A DNA stretch of 64,000 nt from Zygnema cylindricum (GCA_037447655.1 JBBHKE010003560.1:1-64000), one strand, 5' to 3'. Positions 1 through 11,418 are shown, counted from the first letter of the stretch. Numbers and translations are program-made. Notes: a model not told the origin generated them from the letters alone.

Positions 1-304
1 GAAGTCTACTTCCAAAATGATTGTCTCTTCACTAAATGTACTCACTATTTAAACTAGCTACTTGCCTGTTAATCCGTTACTACAGCTAGTCAACTATGTA
101 CACGTGGACACTTCATTAATTGCATCCTATCCACACTAGGTTCTAGAACAATACAGTACACTCTATATTTTTCTACGTTGCTATGTTGCTAACTTGCGTT
201 GCTATGTTGCTATGCTGCGCTAGTCTAACATCACAGCTGCGCTGCTCTGACATTGCAACTACCGCAGCTTCTCCACTCTGCTCCCATTCTGTAACCCTGT
301 TATA
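1..304 (-). repeat. Gypsy 3' LTR, truncated by window edge
   Basis: Aligns directly to 12,344-12,648, the right-hand LTR, with scattered mismatches. On the minus strand it starts right after the purine-rich tract at 305-320, as a 3' LTR should. The first ~157 bp of plus-strand LTR sequence lie outside the window. Confidence 0.8.
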
Positions 305-1346
305 GTGCCTCCCACTAAGAATTCAGCGTCCCGCTGAATGCTGTTCATTAAAGAAATTGTATTTGTCGCAGTGTTTCGTCCATCTCGCTGCGGTAATCGT
401 GGAACTCTTGATGAAACGCATCGAACCTCCGGAGGAGTTGTTAGTGTTCATCCCGAAGGTCATCGATGTAGCTTTGTAAGTTTTTGCATGTCCTTTCTAG
501 GAGACTGGTGCAACGATCGACTGTTGCCATCCGCCGCAAGGTGATTCGCCACCGCAAATCTTTGTCTCCTTCCTCAGGGGCGCTCTCCGTTGCTACCGGC
601 TCTGATGAAGGTTGTTCTGGTACCGCTTCGACCGGAGTTGGAATCGGGGAAGCTAGTGTCTTTTCTTCTAGTTACTCCTCTTTTTTCTCCCTTTCGGCTT
701 CCCATCGCGGTACCTTCTCAATTTGAAGGAATCGTGCTTTCTAGCAGCTCGGCCCCTCTGCATCGCGTTCTTTCGGGCCAATTTGAGTGCACGTGCCTCG
801 AGTGTGACTTCAGCCCGTGAAATGATATCGTGGAGGCGAACATCCCATGGGTGGTATTTTTGAAGCAGCCCGGGAACGTCCACCCGGTATCGGTAATGGT
901 CCTCGACCACCTCTACAAACTGTAAGACGTGAGGGTTCAGCTGGACGTAACCTTTATGATTATTTCCCACGTCCTTTGTACACATGAAATTCCACGCAAG
1001 GTGAGAAGATACGGTGGCAAAAATGTTGAGTGGTTCCCCAAGTTTCCATGTACGCCACTCCGCTGGCCACTCTATAGGGTCCTAGTAGAACCGTTTCACA
1101 AAGGTGAAGGTTGGCTCGGGGTTCTACGAGTCTATCGGTAGAGGAAATACAGAGTCGGGGACTTTTTCTTCCCTCTCGCTCTCTTCCTCCCTTTCCCCTT
1201 CTTCCCGTCGGAGGACAAATACGTCATCCTCGCTAGGATACTGCTCCTCCTCCTTTTTCTTGGAGCTCTCCAAAGTATGCTCATCGGCGGTGCTCTCTTT
1301 TTTAGGATCTCTCATCACTTCTATATCAGAGGCACGGAGCAGAGTA
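305..1346 (-). pseudogene. Gypsy tail region, unrecognised ORF fragments
   Basis: This tail sits between RNase H and the 3' LTR, where integrase would be expected. Minus-strand frames encode an acidic Glu/Arg-rich stretch (1,318-1,124), a segment with the string GYVQLNPHV and a charged Arg/Lys-rich part (985-668), then a coiled-coil-like segment near 590-370. The paralogous tail at 12,649-13,690 encodes the same order with better-preserved frames. I do not recognise a domain. Stops and shifts break the reading frame. Confidence 0.55.
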
Positions 1347-1359
1347 GAGAAGCTTCACG

Positions 1360-3103
1360 TGGTCAACGCAGCTACACTTGTTCTCAATGACAACGCATCG
1401 GCAGGATTTGTTTTAACGTGTTTATATTTGATGGTTAACTCTGGTTCGAAAGTTTGTAGGAATGTCATTCATCTAGCCTGTTTCTTTGATAACTTCGGAT
1501 GTGTTTTCAGATACTGTAACGCATGGTGGTCAGTAATCGCAGTGATCCGTTTCCTTTGAACGGAACACTTCCAAACTTCCAGCCCATTAATAATGGTTTT
1601 CATTTCCTTCTCGTGAGTAGCCCAATTAAGTTCCACTGCCTTAAGTTCACGACTATCATAGGCGATGGGTTGTAGGCCTCTTCCGTGATCTTGCATAAGA
1701 ATCGCTCCAATGGTCATATCACTCGCGTCAGTGATTATTGTCCAAGGTAACTTCGGATTGGGAACTGCTAACACAGGGGCGATAACCAAATGCTCCTTTA
1801 GCGTGTTAAAGACTGCCTCTTGTACTGTCTTCCACTCATAAGGCACGTCATTTTTGAGCAAATCCGTGAGTGGCGCGGAGATTTTTGCAAATCCCTCCAT
1901 GAACCGACAATAGTAGGAGCATAACCCAAAGAAGCTCCTCAACTACGTGATATTTTTTGGCTGCAACCACTCCTTCACTGCCTTAGTTTTGTTGGAGTCG
2001 TTGCGATTCCATTCCGCCTAACCACATGGCCCAAAAATGCCATTTCTTCCTTCAAAAACTCACATTTACTCATCTTGGCGTACAACTTATTCTCCCTTAG
2101 GATCTGTAACACGGTTCTCAAGTGCTTGATATGGTCCTCTAGTGTTTCACTATACACTAGGATGTCGTCCGAGAAGACTGTTACGAATTCGTCCAGATAT
2201 TGCCGGAAAATAGAATTCATCAAGTGCATAAAGATAGTGGGGCATTAGTAAATCCAAACGGCATGACTAGGAATTGAAAATGACCGTACTGCGTCCTGAG
2301 CGCAGTTTTTTCCACATCCTCCTCCGCAACTCGAATTTGGTGGTATCCACTACGTTGGTCTAACTTAGAGAAATACCTAACACTCCTTAGTTTGTCTAAA
2401 AATTTGTCGATCCTAGGAAGGGGGTACGCGTTCTTAACTGTTAATTCATTTATCTCTCGGTAGTCCACTCACATACAAAAATCTCCATCTTTCATAGACA
2501 CAAAAAGAACAGGGGCTCCATAAGGTGACTTGCTCGATTCAATGGCTCTGGCCTTGACCAACTCCAAAAGTTGCTATTTGAGTTCATCTAACTCGGTATA
2601 ACTCATCTTATACATCCTGTTGGTCGATGTACTGCTCCCAGGACATGTTCAATTTTGTGGTCTACGTCGCGTTTTGGAGGTAAACCATCTGGGAGTTTCA
2701 AGGGAAAAACATCAGCATACTCCTCGAGAAGTTTTATCACGACTTCTAGGGCCTCGACGGAAGTCTTTCTTGAGTCGTCCCCTCTTTTGGAGTCAAAATC
2801 GAGATCCTTTCGTGTCTATTCCTCCGGAATCTCCTCCTTGACTTCTTGTACGGGTTGTACGGCCGCTAATTTAATTATTTCCCATATCTTGAGTGCCCTC
2901 TTAATTTGTAAAGCTGAAAACAGGCGTCCATCTTCCAAACCTTTGCCAGCCACTTCGGTGTTTACTTCATACTCTTTTTCGCCTTTTTTTACCCTCATAC
3001 CGTTGTTCCTCCATTCAATGGTGGGATTCCAATTTTGAAGCCACGGCTTCCCCAAGATTACCTCATGATCCTCGAGCAGTAATACGTGGAGCGTCTCATA
3101 CCA
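1360..3103 (-). pseudogene. Gypsy reverse transcriptase and RNase H (3' part of pol)
   Basis: Read on the minus strand. The linker ends in the conserved LGKPWL-type motif (near 3,055). The RT domain follows, with [20 protein letters not shown] (2,468-2,409), QRSGYHQI and MPFGFTNAP. The catalytic site reads FSDD in place of the usual YxDD (about 2,175). RNase H has DASDMTIGAIL (about 1,730) and THEKE. The region ends at the NPADALS motif (about 1,405) that normally precedes integrase. Internal stops separate the ORF pieces at 2,468-2,220, 2,229-1,975 and 1,942-1,469. The N-terminal part of the same polyprotein continues across the copia insertion at 10,213. Confidence 0.85.
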
Positions 3104-3108
3104 ATGAA
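3104..3108. repeat. Target site duplication of copia C1, left (ATGAA)
   Basis: ATGAA lies directly before the TG of the C1 5' LTR and is repeated directly after the C1 3' LTR at 10,208-10,212. Removing C1 and one ATGAA rejoins the gypsy protease-to-RT reading frame on the minus strand, which confirms the junction. Confidence 0.92.
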
Positions 3109-4157
3109 TGTAGAAACTAATGGTTTTAAAGTATTTTCTAGGTCTGAAAAAAAATAAAGAAGCCGAGGCAGTCTACCTCTAACTTCTCTCTCCAACTCTC
3201 AAACTTGTCGCAGTCACTGAGAAATTGGAGAGGAAGCTAGAGCCATGGCTACCTAGGCTATCCTGAGGTTTACGCGAAATTTATATTAGTTAGGGTTTAT
3301 TTATTTAAAAGGTATGTGCCTGCGATAAGAATTGATCCTTGTACCTACCGGCCGTCAGTTAGGAAATAGCCGGTTGCCTTAGCCGATAACTCTAGGATTA
3401 ATATTACGTAGTATATAGTTTGATGTATATTTAAATATGTATGCGTACGATAAATCATTTAACTGTAATGGATTACGGGATACATAGATCCAGTAATATA
3501 TAATGTACGAATTACGGTACGGACGAAAAATCAATACCGCGCATTTGTTTCGTAATTGAAACAAATACCGCGCATGTATTTATTACGGCTACGATTAAAT
3601 CTGAATTTAATCGGACGGCCGGGATTAGCGCCGAGATCCCAGAAGAAGATTTTGGCGGTTTATGGCCATCGCCACATCGAATGTCACCTGGCGAAATTAC
3701 ATTTGATCGTGGAATCTCCGGAGATTATGGGACCGAATCCGGATATGACATGTGTCGCCATTTGGGTCATGTCGTACAATGTTCGTACATAAAGTACACC
3801 GGCAGCTGTACTTTTACGTACGGAACATTATTCTGATTGGTTCCGTACATCAGTAGATAGAGTCTGTGAGAGAGATAGGACTTAGAAAAATTAGGAGATA
3901 AGACCCTCTCTCCCAGAGAGCTTCTATACAAATGGTCAACTTTGACCCTCCATAACTTACTGCTCAAGGGAGCAAATTCAGATATTCTTTTTGCTATCAA
4001 CCCACGAGAGTCTTGCCTTCACAAAGGTGCAAGTGGTTAGAGTTTTTGTCTGCGAGGGTGGCAGGTATTTTTGCTGAAACACAAAGGGGTCAGGATTATC
4101 CTAGAGGCTTCTTGGAAGCTGTCCACTCTGAGGACTTATGGAGGTCTCAGAGTTTCA
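3109..4157 (+). repeat. C1 5' LTR
   Basis: Starts TGTAGAAACTAATGG and ends GTTTCA, followed at once by the primer-binding site. It is 1,049 bp long, identical in length to the 3' copy. The same family forms the LTRs of C2 (15,402 and 21,822) and the antisense solo LTR at 16,492. Confidence 0.92.
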
Positions 4158-4172
4158 GGTTATGGGCCCACC
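4158..4172 (+). promoter_or_regulatory. C1 primer-binding site, complementary to tRNA-iMet anticodon arm
   Basis: The 15 bases GGTTATGGGCCCACC follow the LTR with no spacer. Their reverse complement reads GGTGGGCCCATAACC, which matches the anticodon stem-loop of eukaryotic initiator tRNA-Met (anticodon CAT in the middle) rather than its 3' end. That arrangement is known for Drosophila copia, which is primed by a half-tRNA. The site is kept in C2 at 16,447. Confidence 0.75.
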
Positions 4173-4221
4173 CTCTAGGGTACCAATCTTTAATGGAACT
4201 GGATTCATATACTAGGAAAGT

Positions 4222-5090
4222 ATGATGATAGGAGCTTTATGCGAAAAAAGGTTTCGGGGGATAGTGAGTGGACGGCTGAGGCGTCTATCGAGTCTTGGAA
4301 TTCCTCCAGGGTTTGGAGGAAGCACATTCACCAAGAAAGAAGATCCACCTTCAACGGAGGAAAAAAATGAAGGAGAGGTGGTGGACAAAGGAAAGGAGAA
4401 GGAGACGACCACACCAATAGCAACTGGTTCGGCATTCAAGTCACCTATTCCGAGGAACGAGGAGAATGATACTGAAACCTGGGACTTTAACAATATGGCG
4501 GCAAAGCTCTTCATCCTACGCCATCTCACTCAAGGACTTGCATGTCCTCATTTGCAGGTAGAAAGGGCATCCGATCTTTGGATGGCTCTCATAGAGATGT
4601 ACCGAAGTGGTACGATTCAGCAACAACAGTTGGCTGATCAGAAAGTTAAGGAGTATGTATACAAAGGGGGATATATGCTGGATTTTTGCAATGAGCTTGC
4701 TACACTCTTCATGGAGCTAGAGAGTGCGGGAAAAGTTTTTAGTGAAAAAGAAAAGGTTAACTGTTTACTGATGAAGTTACTGAATGAGTTCGAGAACATT
4801 GTCAACCGTGTGCAGGACTTGCCGGACTCAAGGTGGATATGGAACTATGTGGTAGGGATGATTCTCGTTCGAGAGAATACGATTGAGATCCGAAGGGGAG
4901 GAAAGAGTGGCCAAGCCTTGGCAACAGCGACCGATTGGAGAAACAAGGATTCTCCGAAACCAGTCCGAAACTATGGGGGTAGGGAGCAGAAAAAACAGAC
5001 TGACGAGTTCGAACTAAGGGCTCTCAAAGGTTTATGTCATTTTTGTAAGAAACCGGGGCACTATATGGCAGAGTGATTTAAGCTAACCGA
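4222..5090 (+). pseudogene. C1 gag
   Basis: The frame shows a copia Gag core (WMALIEMYR, QQQLADQKVKEYVY, CLLMKL, FENIVNRVQDLP) and a C-terminal CCHC zinc knuckle, C-H-F-C-K-K-P-G-H-Y-M-A-E. The last Cys codon of the knuckle is TGA here (5,074-5,076), so Gag ends one residue before completing the metal site. C2 keeps TGC at that codon but has lost the second Cys and the His. Start assigned at the first ATG after the leader; upstream residues are uncertain. Confidence 0.8.
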
Positions 5091-5199
5091 GCTTCGGTTA
5101 AAGGAGGGGCAGACCGGTGGTACCCCGAGAGGAAAGAAAGAGGCCCTTGTCACACAGGTACTTGAGGCGGAATCCGAGGACGAGGACGATGAGCTCCTT

Positions 5200-5930
5200 T
5201 TGGATGAGGAGTTGGAGGCGAAAAATAAGGTTGAAATTCCACGAAGGCAGAAATGTGCTTACGGTGGATTGAAAGGTGAAGCAGGTTGGATTATAGATTC
5301 AGGTGCCTCAATGCACATGTGTAAGGATAGGTACCTGTTCACTAAGATAAGAAAGATTCCCACCGTAGAGATAGAATACGGGGATGGGAGGATAGTCACC
5401 ACTACTCTTGTAGGATCAGTAGATCTGAAAGTGTTAGTAGAAGGAAAGACATCCATATTAACATTCTCCGATGTATTGTTTATTCCGGAGCTGAAAAAAA
5501 ACCTTATCTCTACATCAGTATTAGATGATAAGGGTTTTTTCACCAGCACTAAGGAAGGAGTCTTTACTGCTAGTTTTGAGGAGGATGTCTATTTCATTGC
5601 TGAGAAAGGTAGCCATGGGATGTTTAGGCTGATCTTAAGTAATGAAATGAAGAAACTTTATTATGTTGGTGTTCATGATATTATGATGTGGCATAAGAGG
5701 CTTGGGCATGTGAATCTAGATAAGTTAAGTGAGATGAAAAAGATGGGAGTGGTGGAAGGGATTCAGTTCAGTGAGAGTGATGATATAAGTGATTGTAGTG
5801 GGTGTGCTAAAGGTAAAGCACACAGATTACCCTTTCCTAAAACAACCACCTATAAGGGAGAAAAACTTCTAGATCTAGTACACACAGATATTTGGGGACC
5901 GGCTAGAGTGCCCTCACCGGGGGGGAAGAG
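5200..5930 (+). pseudogene. C1 aspartic protease and integrase N-terminal zinc domain
   Basis: The retropepsin active site reads DSGASMHM (about 5,298). Downstream is the copia integrase HHCC zinc finger: WHKRLGH (about 5,690) and CSGCAKGKAH (about 5,795), then DLVHTDIWGP, the start of the integrase core containing its first catalytic Asp. The frame then enters the damaged first unit of the integrase duplication. Confidence 0.85.
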
Positions 5931-6578
5931 AGAGTGTACTTTTTGAAAAACAAGTCCGAAGCTCAGGATTGTTTTAGACAATATAAAGCATGGAGCGAAA
6001 TTTTCCATGAAACTCCAATCAAGAGAATAAGGAGTGACAATGGTGGAGAGTATACTTCTAATCAGTTCGAGGATTTTTTGAGGGAAGATGGGGTCCAACA
6101 CCAAAAAACAGTTTCAAAAAACCCGGAACAGAATGGGGTAGCTGAAAGGTTAAATAGAACACTAAGTGATAGTGCTAGAAGTATGTTGTCAGATAAGAAG
6201 ATAGGAAAAAGGTTTTGGGCAGAAGCAATGAACTGTGCTAATTACCTCAAAAATAGAGTTCTCACTTCAGCTATAAAAGTTTAAACACCTTATGAGAGAT
6301 GGACAGGCCGGAAACCAGACATATCTCACTTAAAGGTTTTTCGGCAGTCAAGTATTCAATCTAGATACAGATCGGTCTAATTTGAAGCTAGATCTTAAAG
6401 GAAAACCGGGATACTTATTAGGATATGATGAGGATGTTAAAGGATATAGAGTTTATGATTTAAAAAGGGAAGATATAATTTTAGTAAAGCATCTATTAGT
6501 TATGGATGAAGGAAAGTCTGTGGATCCCTTCAAGTATGGAAAGTCAATAAAAATCAGATTTGAGTCAGAAAATTCCGA
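5928..6578 (+). repeat. C1 integrase-core tandem duplication, unit 1
   Basis: Direct repeat of 6,579-7,268. It carries the DNGGEYTSNQF motif, NPEQNGVAERLNRTL and the GYDEDVKGYRVYDL C-terminal part. Compared with unit 2 it has a 40-bp deletion just after its start (removing the DDWSRYSR part), an extra T in the run near 6,340, and a stop in place of DQ at about 6,281. Confidence 0.9.
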
Positions 6579-7268
6579 GAGATTTATGATGACTATAACT
6601 GATGATTGGTCTCGGTATTCCCGGGTGTATTTTTTGAAAAACAAGTCAGAAGCTGAGGATTGTTTTAGACAATATAAAGCATTGAGCGAAAAACTCCATG
6701 AAACTCCAATCAAGAGAGTAAAGAGTGACAATGGTGGAGAGTATACTTCTAACCAGTTTGAGGATTTTTTACGGGAAGATGGGGTCCAACACCAAAAAAG
6801 AGTTCCAGAAAATCCGGAACAGAATGGGGTAGCTGAAAGGTTAAATAGAACTCTAAGTGATAGTGCTAGAAGTATGTTGTCAGATAAAAAGATAGGAAAA
6901 AGATTTTGAGCAGTAGCAATGAACTGTGCTAATTATCTCAAAAATAGAGTTCTTACTTCAGCTATAAAAGATCAAACACCTTATGCGAGATGGACAGGCC
7001 GGAAACCAGACATATCTCACTTAAAGGTTTTCGGCAGTCAAGTATTCAGTCTAGATACTGATCGGTCCAATTGGAAGCTAGATCCTAAAGAAAAACCGGG
7101 ATACTTATTAGGATATGATGAGGATGTTAAAGGATATAGAGTTTATGATCTAAAAAGGGAAGATATAATCCTAGTAAAGCATCTAGTAGTTATGGATGAA
7201 GGAAAGTCTGTGGATCCCTTCAAATATACGAAGTCAGTAAAAATCACATTTGAGTCAGAAAATTCCGA
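6579..7268 (+). repeat. C1 integrase-core tandem duplication, unit 2
   Basis: 690-bp unit running from the FMMTITDDWSRYS segment to the SENSD segment. It is the more complete unit and reads on into the integrase-RT linker. A TGA replaces a Trp codon near 6,907. Flanking alignment to C2 (19,240-19,925), which has one unit, shows the doubling is specific to C1. Confidence 0.9.
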
Positions 7269-9145
7269 TGACTTTGAGCTTCCTAGCTATCCAGGTTTTA
7301 GAGAAGAGGACATTCTTGTAGGTACAAATCAGACCGAAAAGGACTCGGCTGTGGAAACTCCAGTGACAACTCTACCCGAAGCGGAAGACGTGGTGGAAAT
7401 TGATTCGGAATCAAGGGATGGGGGAGAAGCCGAGTTTGTTCGAAAGAATCCACGAGAACCATCTATTCCGGCCTCAGATTTTGAGGGGGGGAGGAGAAGT
7501 AGCAAAAGACTGCAAGAAAAAAAGGTTAATAACAAGGTAACTAACTATCTCATCAAGATGAACCTCAAACTTATGGAGAGGCGATGACTTGTCCAGAAAG
7601 AAACCGGTGGAAGACAGCCATCAATGAGGAGATGGCCTCAATCATGGCAGCAGATACTTGGGAGCTGGTGGATTGTCCACCTAACCGAAAACTAATCGGT
7701 TATAAGTGGGTTTTCAAATTAAAACTGACCCAGATATTACAATCGAGCGCTACAAGGCTAGATTAGTGGCAAAGGGATTTACACAAATGGAGGGAATTGA
7801 CTACGAGGAAACCTTTGCCCCGGTGGTCAGATTTCCCTCCGTCCGCATACTTCTCAGTTTAGCAGCAGCGGAAGACATGGAAGTGCACCAGATGGACATC
7901 AAGACAGCCTTTTTGCATGGAGAATTGGAAGAGGAGATCTTCATGCGACAACCCGAAGGTTTTGTGGAGGAAGGAGAGGAGAGTAAGGTATGTCGGCTGA
8001 TTGAATCTCTTTATAGTTTGAAACAAGCGCCTCGACAATGAAATAGGAAGCTTGATGAGTTTTTTACCGGTCTGGGATATATTCGGATCAGCTCAGATCA
8101 CTCAATCTATGTTTTCGAAGATGAGGAAGGTTTTATATTTATTGCAATTTATGTTGATGATTTGCTTGTTTTAAGTAAATCAATGGAAAAAATTAATAAA
8201 CTGTAAACTGATCTTAAGGGGAGGTTTGAAATGAAGGATATGGGAGAAGCAAAATATATTTTGGGAATTAAAGTAGAGAGAGACCGAACAAAAAAAATTA
8301 TAAGATTGACTCAAAAGGAAGCAATAGGGAACATGCTTGAAAAATTTCAGATGGATAAAGCTAATAGTTGTACAACTCCAATGGAGTTGAACAAGGGAAG
8401 TGAGGGGAGTGAGAAAGAAGAAGTCATAATCTTGGACGAGGAATTATCTCTTGAAGAACAGAAGTTCATGTAGACTATTCCTTACAGGCAAGTAGTGGGA
8501 AGTCTAATCTATTTTATGAGTTGTACCCGGTCGGATTTAGCAGCAGTTGTAGGAGTGCTGAGTAGAAGTCTAAATGCTCCCACTAAGAGGGATTGGGAGG
8601 CAGCTAAGAGAGTTCTTAGATACTTGATAGGAACTAGGGATCTATGGTTGCATTTGGGTGGGGAGAATACTGACATCACTACTTGGAGTGATGCCAGTTA
8701 TGGTGATGCTCCGATGAGGAGATGCACTTCTAGATATGTATTACATGTGGGTGATGGGGCTTGCTGTTGGAGTAGCAAACAGCAAAAATTTATTGCTCAG
8801 TCTACCATGGAGGCTGAGTATATGGCCTCTTGCTCTGCTGTAAAAGAATTGATGTGGGTCAAGTCTTTGCTTGGTGAGCTTTGTCACCCTAAGAGTGGTG
8901 TGCAGAAAATATTTTGTGATAATGAGGCAGCAATCGCTATTTTTGCCAATCCTAAACACCATTTTAAAGCCAAACACATGGACATCAGACTCAGCTTTGT
9001 TAGAGAGAAAGTAGAAAACAAAATAATCAGTTTAGAGTATCGAACAGATAGTGAGATGGTAGCAGATATGATGACCAAACTTGTGCCTTCTCCTAAGATA
9101 ATTTTCTGCAGGGAGAAGTGTGGTCTGAAATTAAAGATTGACTAG
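7269..9145 (+). pseudogene. C1 reverse transcriptase and RNase H
   Basis: After an acidic linker the copia RT begins (WKTAINEEMASI near 7,607). ARLVAKGFTQ, DYEETFAPV and MDIKTAFLHGELEEEI follow. The catalytic YVDD is at 8,150-8,161 and KYILGIKV at about 8,251. RNase H has TWSDASYGD (about 8,683), AEYMA and a DNEAAI block (about 8,920), ending with the typical KHMDIR and DMMTKL motifs. Breaks include a frameshift near 7,725, TGA at 8,039, TAA near 8,203 and TAG at 8,471. Confidence 0.88.
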
Positions 9146-9147
9146 AA

Positions 9148-9158
9148 AATAAGGGGAG
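9148..9158 (+). promoter_or_regulatory. C1 polypurine tract
   Basis: AATAAGGGGAG abuts the TG of the 3' LTR. The same tract precedes the C2 3' LTR (21,811-21,821). Confidence 0.85.
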
Positions 9159-10207
9159 TGTAGAAACTAATGGTTTTAAAGTATTTTCTAGGTCTGAAAA
9201 GAAATAAAGAAGCCGAGGCAGTCTACCTCTAACTTCTCTCTCCAACTCTCAAACTTGTCGCAGTCACTGAGAAATTGGAGAGGAAGCTAGAGCCATGGCT
9301 ACCTAGGCTATCTTGAGGTTTACGGGAAATTTATATTAGTTAGGGTTTATTTATTTAAAAGGTATGTGCCGGCGACAAGAATTGATCCTTGTACCTACCG
9401 GCCGTCAGTCAGGAAATAGCCGGTAGCCTTAGCCGATAACTCTAGGATTAATATTACGTAGTATATAGTTTGATGTATATTTAAATATGTATGCGTACGA
9501 TAAATCATTTAACTGTAATGGATTACGGGATACATAGATCCAGTAATATATAATGTACGAATTACGGTGCGGACGAAAAATCAATACCGCACATTTGTTT
9601 CGTAATTGAAACAAATACCGCGCATGTATTTATTACGGCTACGATTAAATCTGAATTTAATCGGACGGCCGGGATTAGCGCCGAGATCCCAGAAGAAGAT
9701 TTTGGCGATTTGTGGCCATCGCTACATCGGATGACACGTGGCAAAATTACATTAGATCGTGGAATGTCCGCAGATTATGGCACCGAATCCGGATATGACA
9801 TGTGTCGACATTTGGGTCATGTCGTACAATGTTCGTACATAAAGTACACCGGCAGCTGTACTTTTACGTACGGAACAGTATTCTGATTGGTTCCGTACAT
9901 CAGTAGATAGAGTCTGTGAGAGAGATAGGACTTAGAAAAATTAGGAGATAGGACCCTCTCTCCCAGAGAGCTTCTGTACAAATGGTCAACTTTGACCCTC
10001 CATAACTTACTGCTCAGGGGAGCAAATTCAGATATTCTTTTTGCTATCAACCCACGAGAGTCTTGCCTTCACAGGGGTGCAAGTGGTCAGAGTTTTTGTC
10101 TGCCAGGGTGGCAGTTATTTTTGTTGAAACACAAAGGGGTCAGGATTATCCTAGAGGCTTCTTGGAAGCTGTCCACTCTGAGGACTTATGGAGGTCTCAG
10201 AGTTTTA
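9159..10207 (+). repeat. C1 3' LTR
   Basis: 1,049 bp, starting TGTAGAAACT and ending GTTTTA (a C-to-T change from the 5' copy's GTTTCA). It is followed by the ATGAA target duplication (10,208-10,212) and then gypsy protease sequence. Confidence 0.92.
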
Positions 10208-10212
10208 ATGAA

Positions 10213-10450
10213 AGTTCCCCAAACTTACCCGCAGTCGAGGTGTTCGATGAGTGTTTCCGTTAGAGGTGCCATCGGCTAGTTCGACCGATTGTTGATCTGG
10301 AAAAACTATGAGAGGATACATCAACTTCTTCACCGTCTTCTCGTTGATGAAATTCCCCGATGCTCCCGAGTCAACCAAGAAGCCAATTACGCTACCCCCA
10401 ATCTTTCCTTGAAAAACGAAGGGGTCTCCCCCTTTTCCAGCCAATCTAAT
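10213..10450 (-). pseudogene. Gypsy aspartic protease
   Basis: Minus-strand frame with the retropepsin active site LVDSGASGNFI, reading toward the copia junction and continuing at 3,103 on the other side of C1. The split frame rejoins across the ATGAA duplication. Confidence 0.8.
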
Positions 10451-11136
10451 TTTTGTGTTTAGAAAGCTTTAGTCCTCTTTATGCCTCGGTTGTGAGAGAG
10501 AGCTGTTCAGGACTTAAGCTATTTTTGGTTGAGTTCGGTTCAGTACTTACCGAAATTAGAGTGACAGTGAAGTTGGGAGTTCACGGTTCATTCACACTTG
10601 GGACACGTGTCGTCACTTGGGAGAATGGGTGAGTATGTCCTCCGTGGACGTACGGAAATTCGGCAGGACCACTGGACTTCGTAAAGTCAATTCTACGGTG
10701 CCAAATCCTCTAATCGGACAGCTGACAGCCGCCGCCAATAAATAGTGACGAGGCGTGACTAGATCATTATCACTTTACGTTGTCTGAACTTCGGTGTAAA
10801 TATTTGTGATAGAATGTTAGATGTACGGCTGGAATGCCTCCGTACAGCTTAGTGTAGTTTCGGTGTATAAAAGTAGGACTTAGTGAATTTGATTTTTAGG
10901 AACAAATGATATGAAAACTGTACACTCAGTTTTATGTACTTTCATTTCTACATATCTCACACATTTGTAAGCGGAATTGATTGAAATTTTGTGTGTGTGT
11001 TCTTTTGCATGTTATCTACAGTGTGGCAAATTTTCAGGACGTTTAGAGCGTTATTTTGAAAGTTATAGTCTGTCAAAGTTTCTGTTCAGCCATCGGTATT
11101 TGTGGAAGCTTCCTCTCTTGATTTGTTCTACGATGA
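10451..11136 (-). other. Gypsy interior between zinc knuckle and protease, no clear ORF
   Basis: About 690 bp without a continuous coding frame on either strand. It may be a decayed linker or an inserted fragment. It has runs such as GTGTGTGTG near 10,990 and many short inverted motifs, but I see no feature I can name. Confidence 0.4.
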
Positions 11137-11418
11137 CTACTGCTGCATCTTCTTCATCTTCAGTGCCAGCAGTTGTGTCCGAACAACACTAATGACATTG
11201 AGTTTGCCTTTTTTGGGGTCTTTTCTCCTTGGGCAGTCTTTGGCCATATGGCCTGGAGAACCACACTGGAAGCATAATCCATTTTGCCTCCTCCTTTGGA
11301 GCTCCTCGGGGGACAGATCACTGGTCTTTTTCTTAGTAGTCTTCTTCTTAGTAGTCTTCTTCTTTCTTTTAATTGCGTTGACCGAGTCGGCGTCCTCCTT
11401 AATTGCTCCGAGCTCCAT
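11137..11418 (-). pseudogene. Gypsy nucleocapsid zinc knuckle
   Basis: Minus-strand frame with a Lys/Thr-rich basic run followed by an intact CCHC knuckle, CFQCGSPGHMAKDC. This is the C-terminal part of Gag, and the protease lies downstream on the minus strand. The frame is not continuous with the capsid region, which is interrupted. Confidence 0.8.

Larger units (their letters stand above)
3109..10207 (+). mobile_element. Ty1/copia retrotransposon C1, complete but decayed
   Basis: The element has 1,049-bp LTRs (3,109-4,157 and 9,159-10,207) that differ by roughly 3% by eye, 5-bp target duplications, a primer-binding site, a purine tract, and plus-strand gag, protease, integrase, RT and RNase H in the copia order (integrase before RT). 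A roughly 690-bp internal tandem duplication doubles the integrase core. Stops at the zinc knuckle, in the integrase repeat, after the RT palm (8,039) and elsewhere make it non-autonomous. It lies in the opposite orientation to the gypsy element it entered. Confidence 0.93.
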
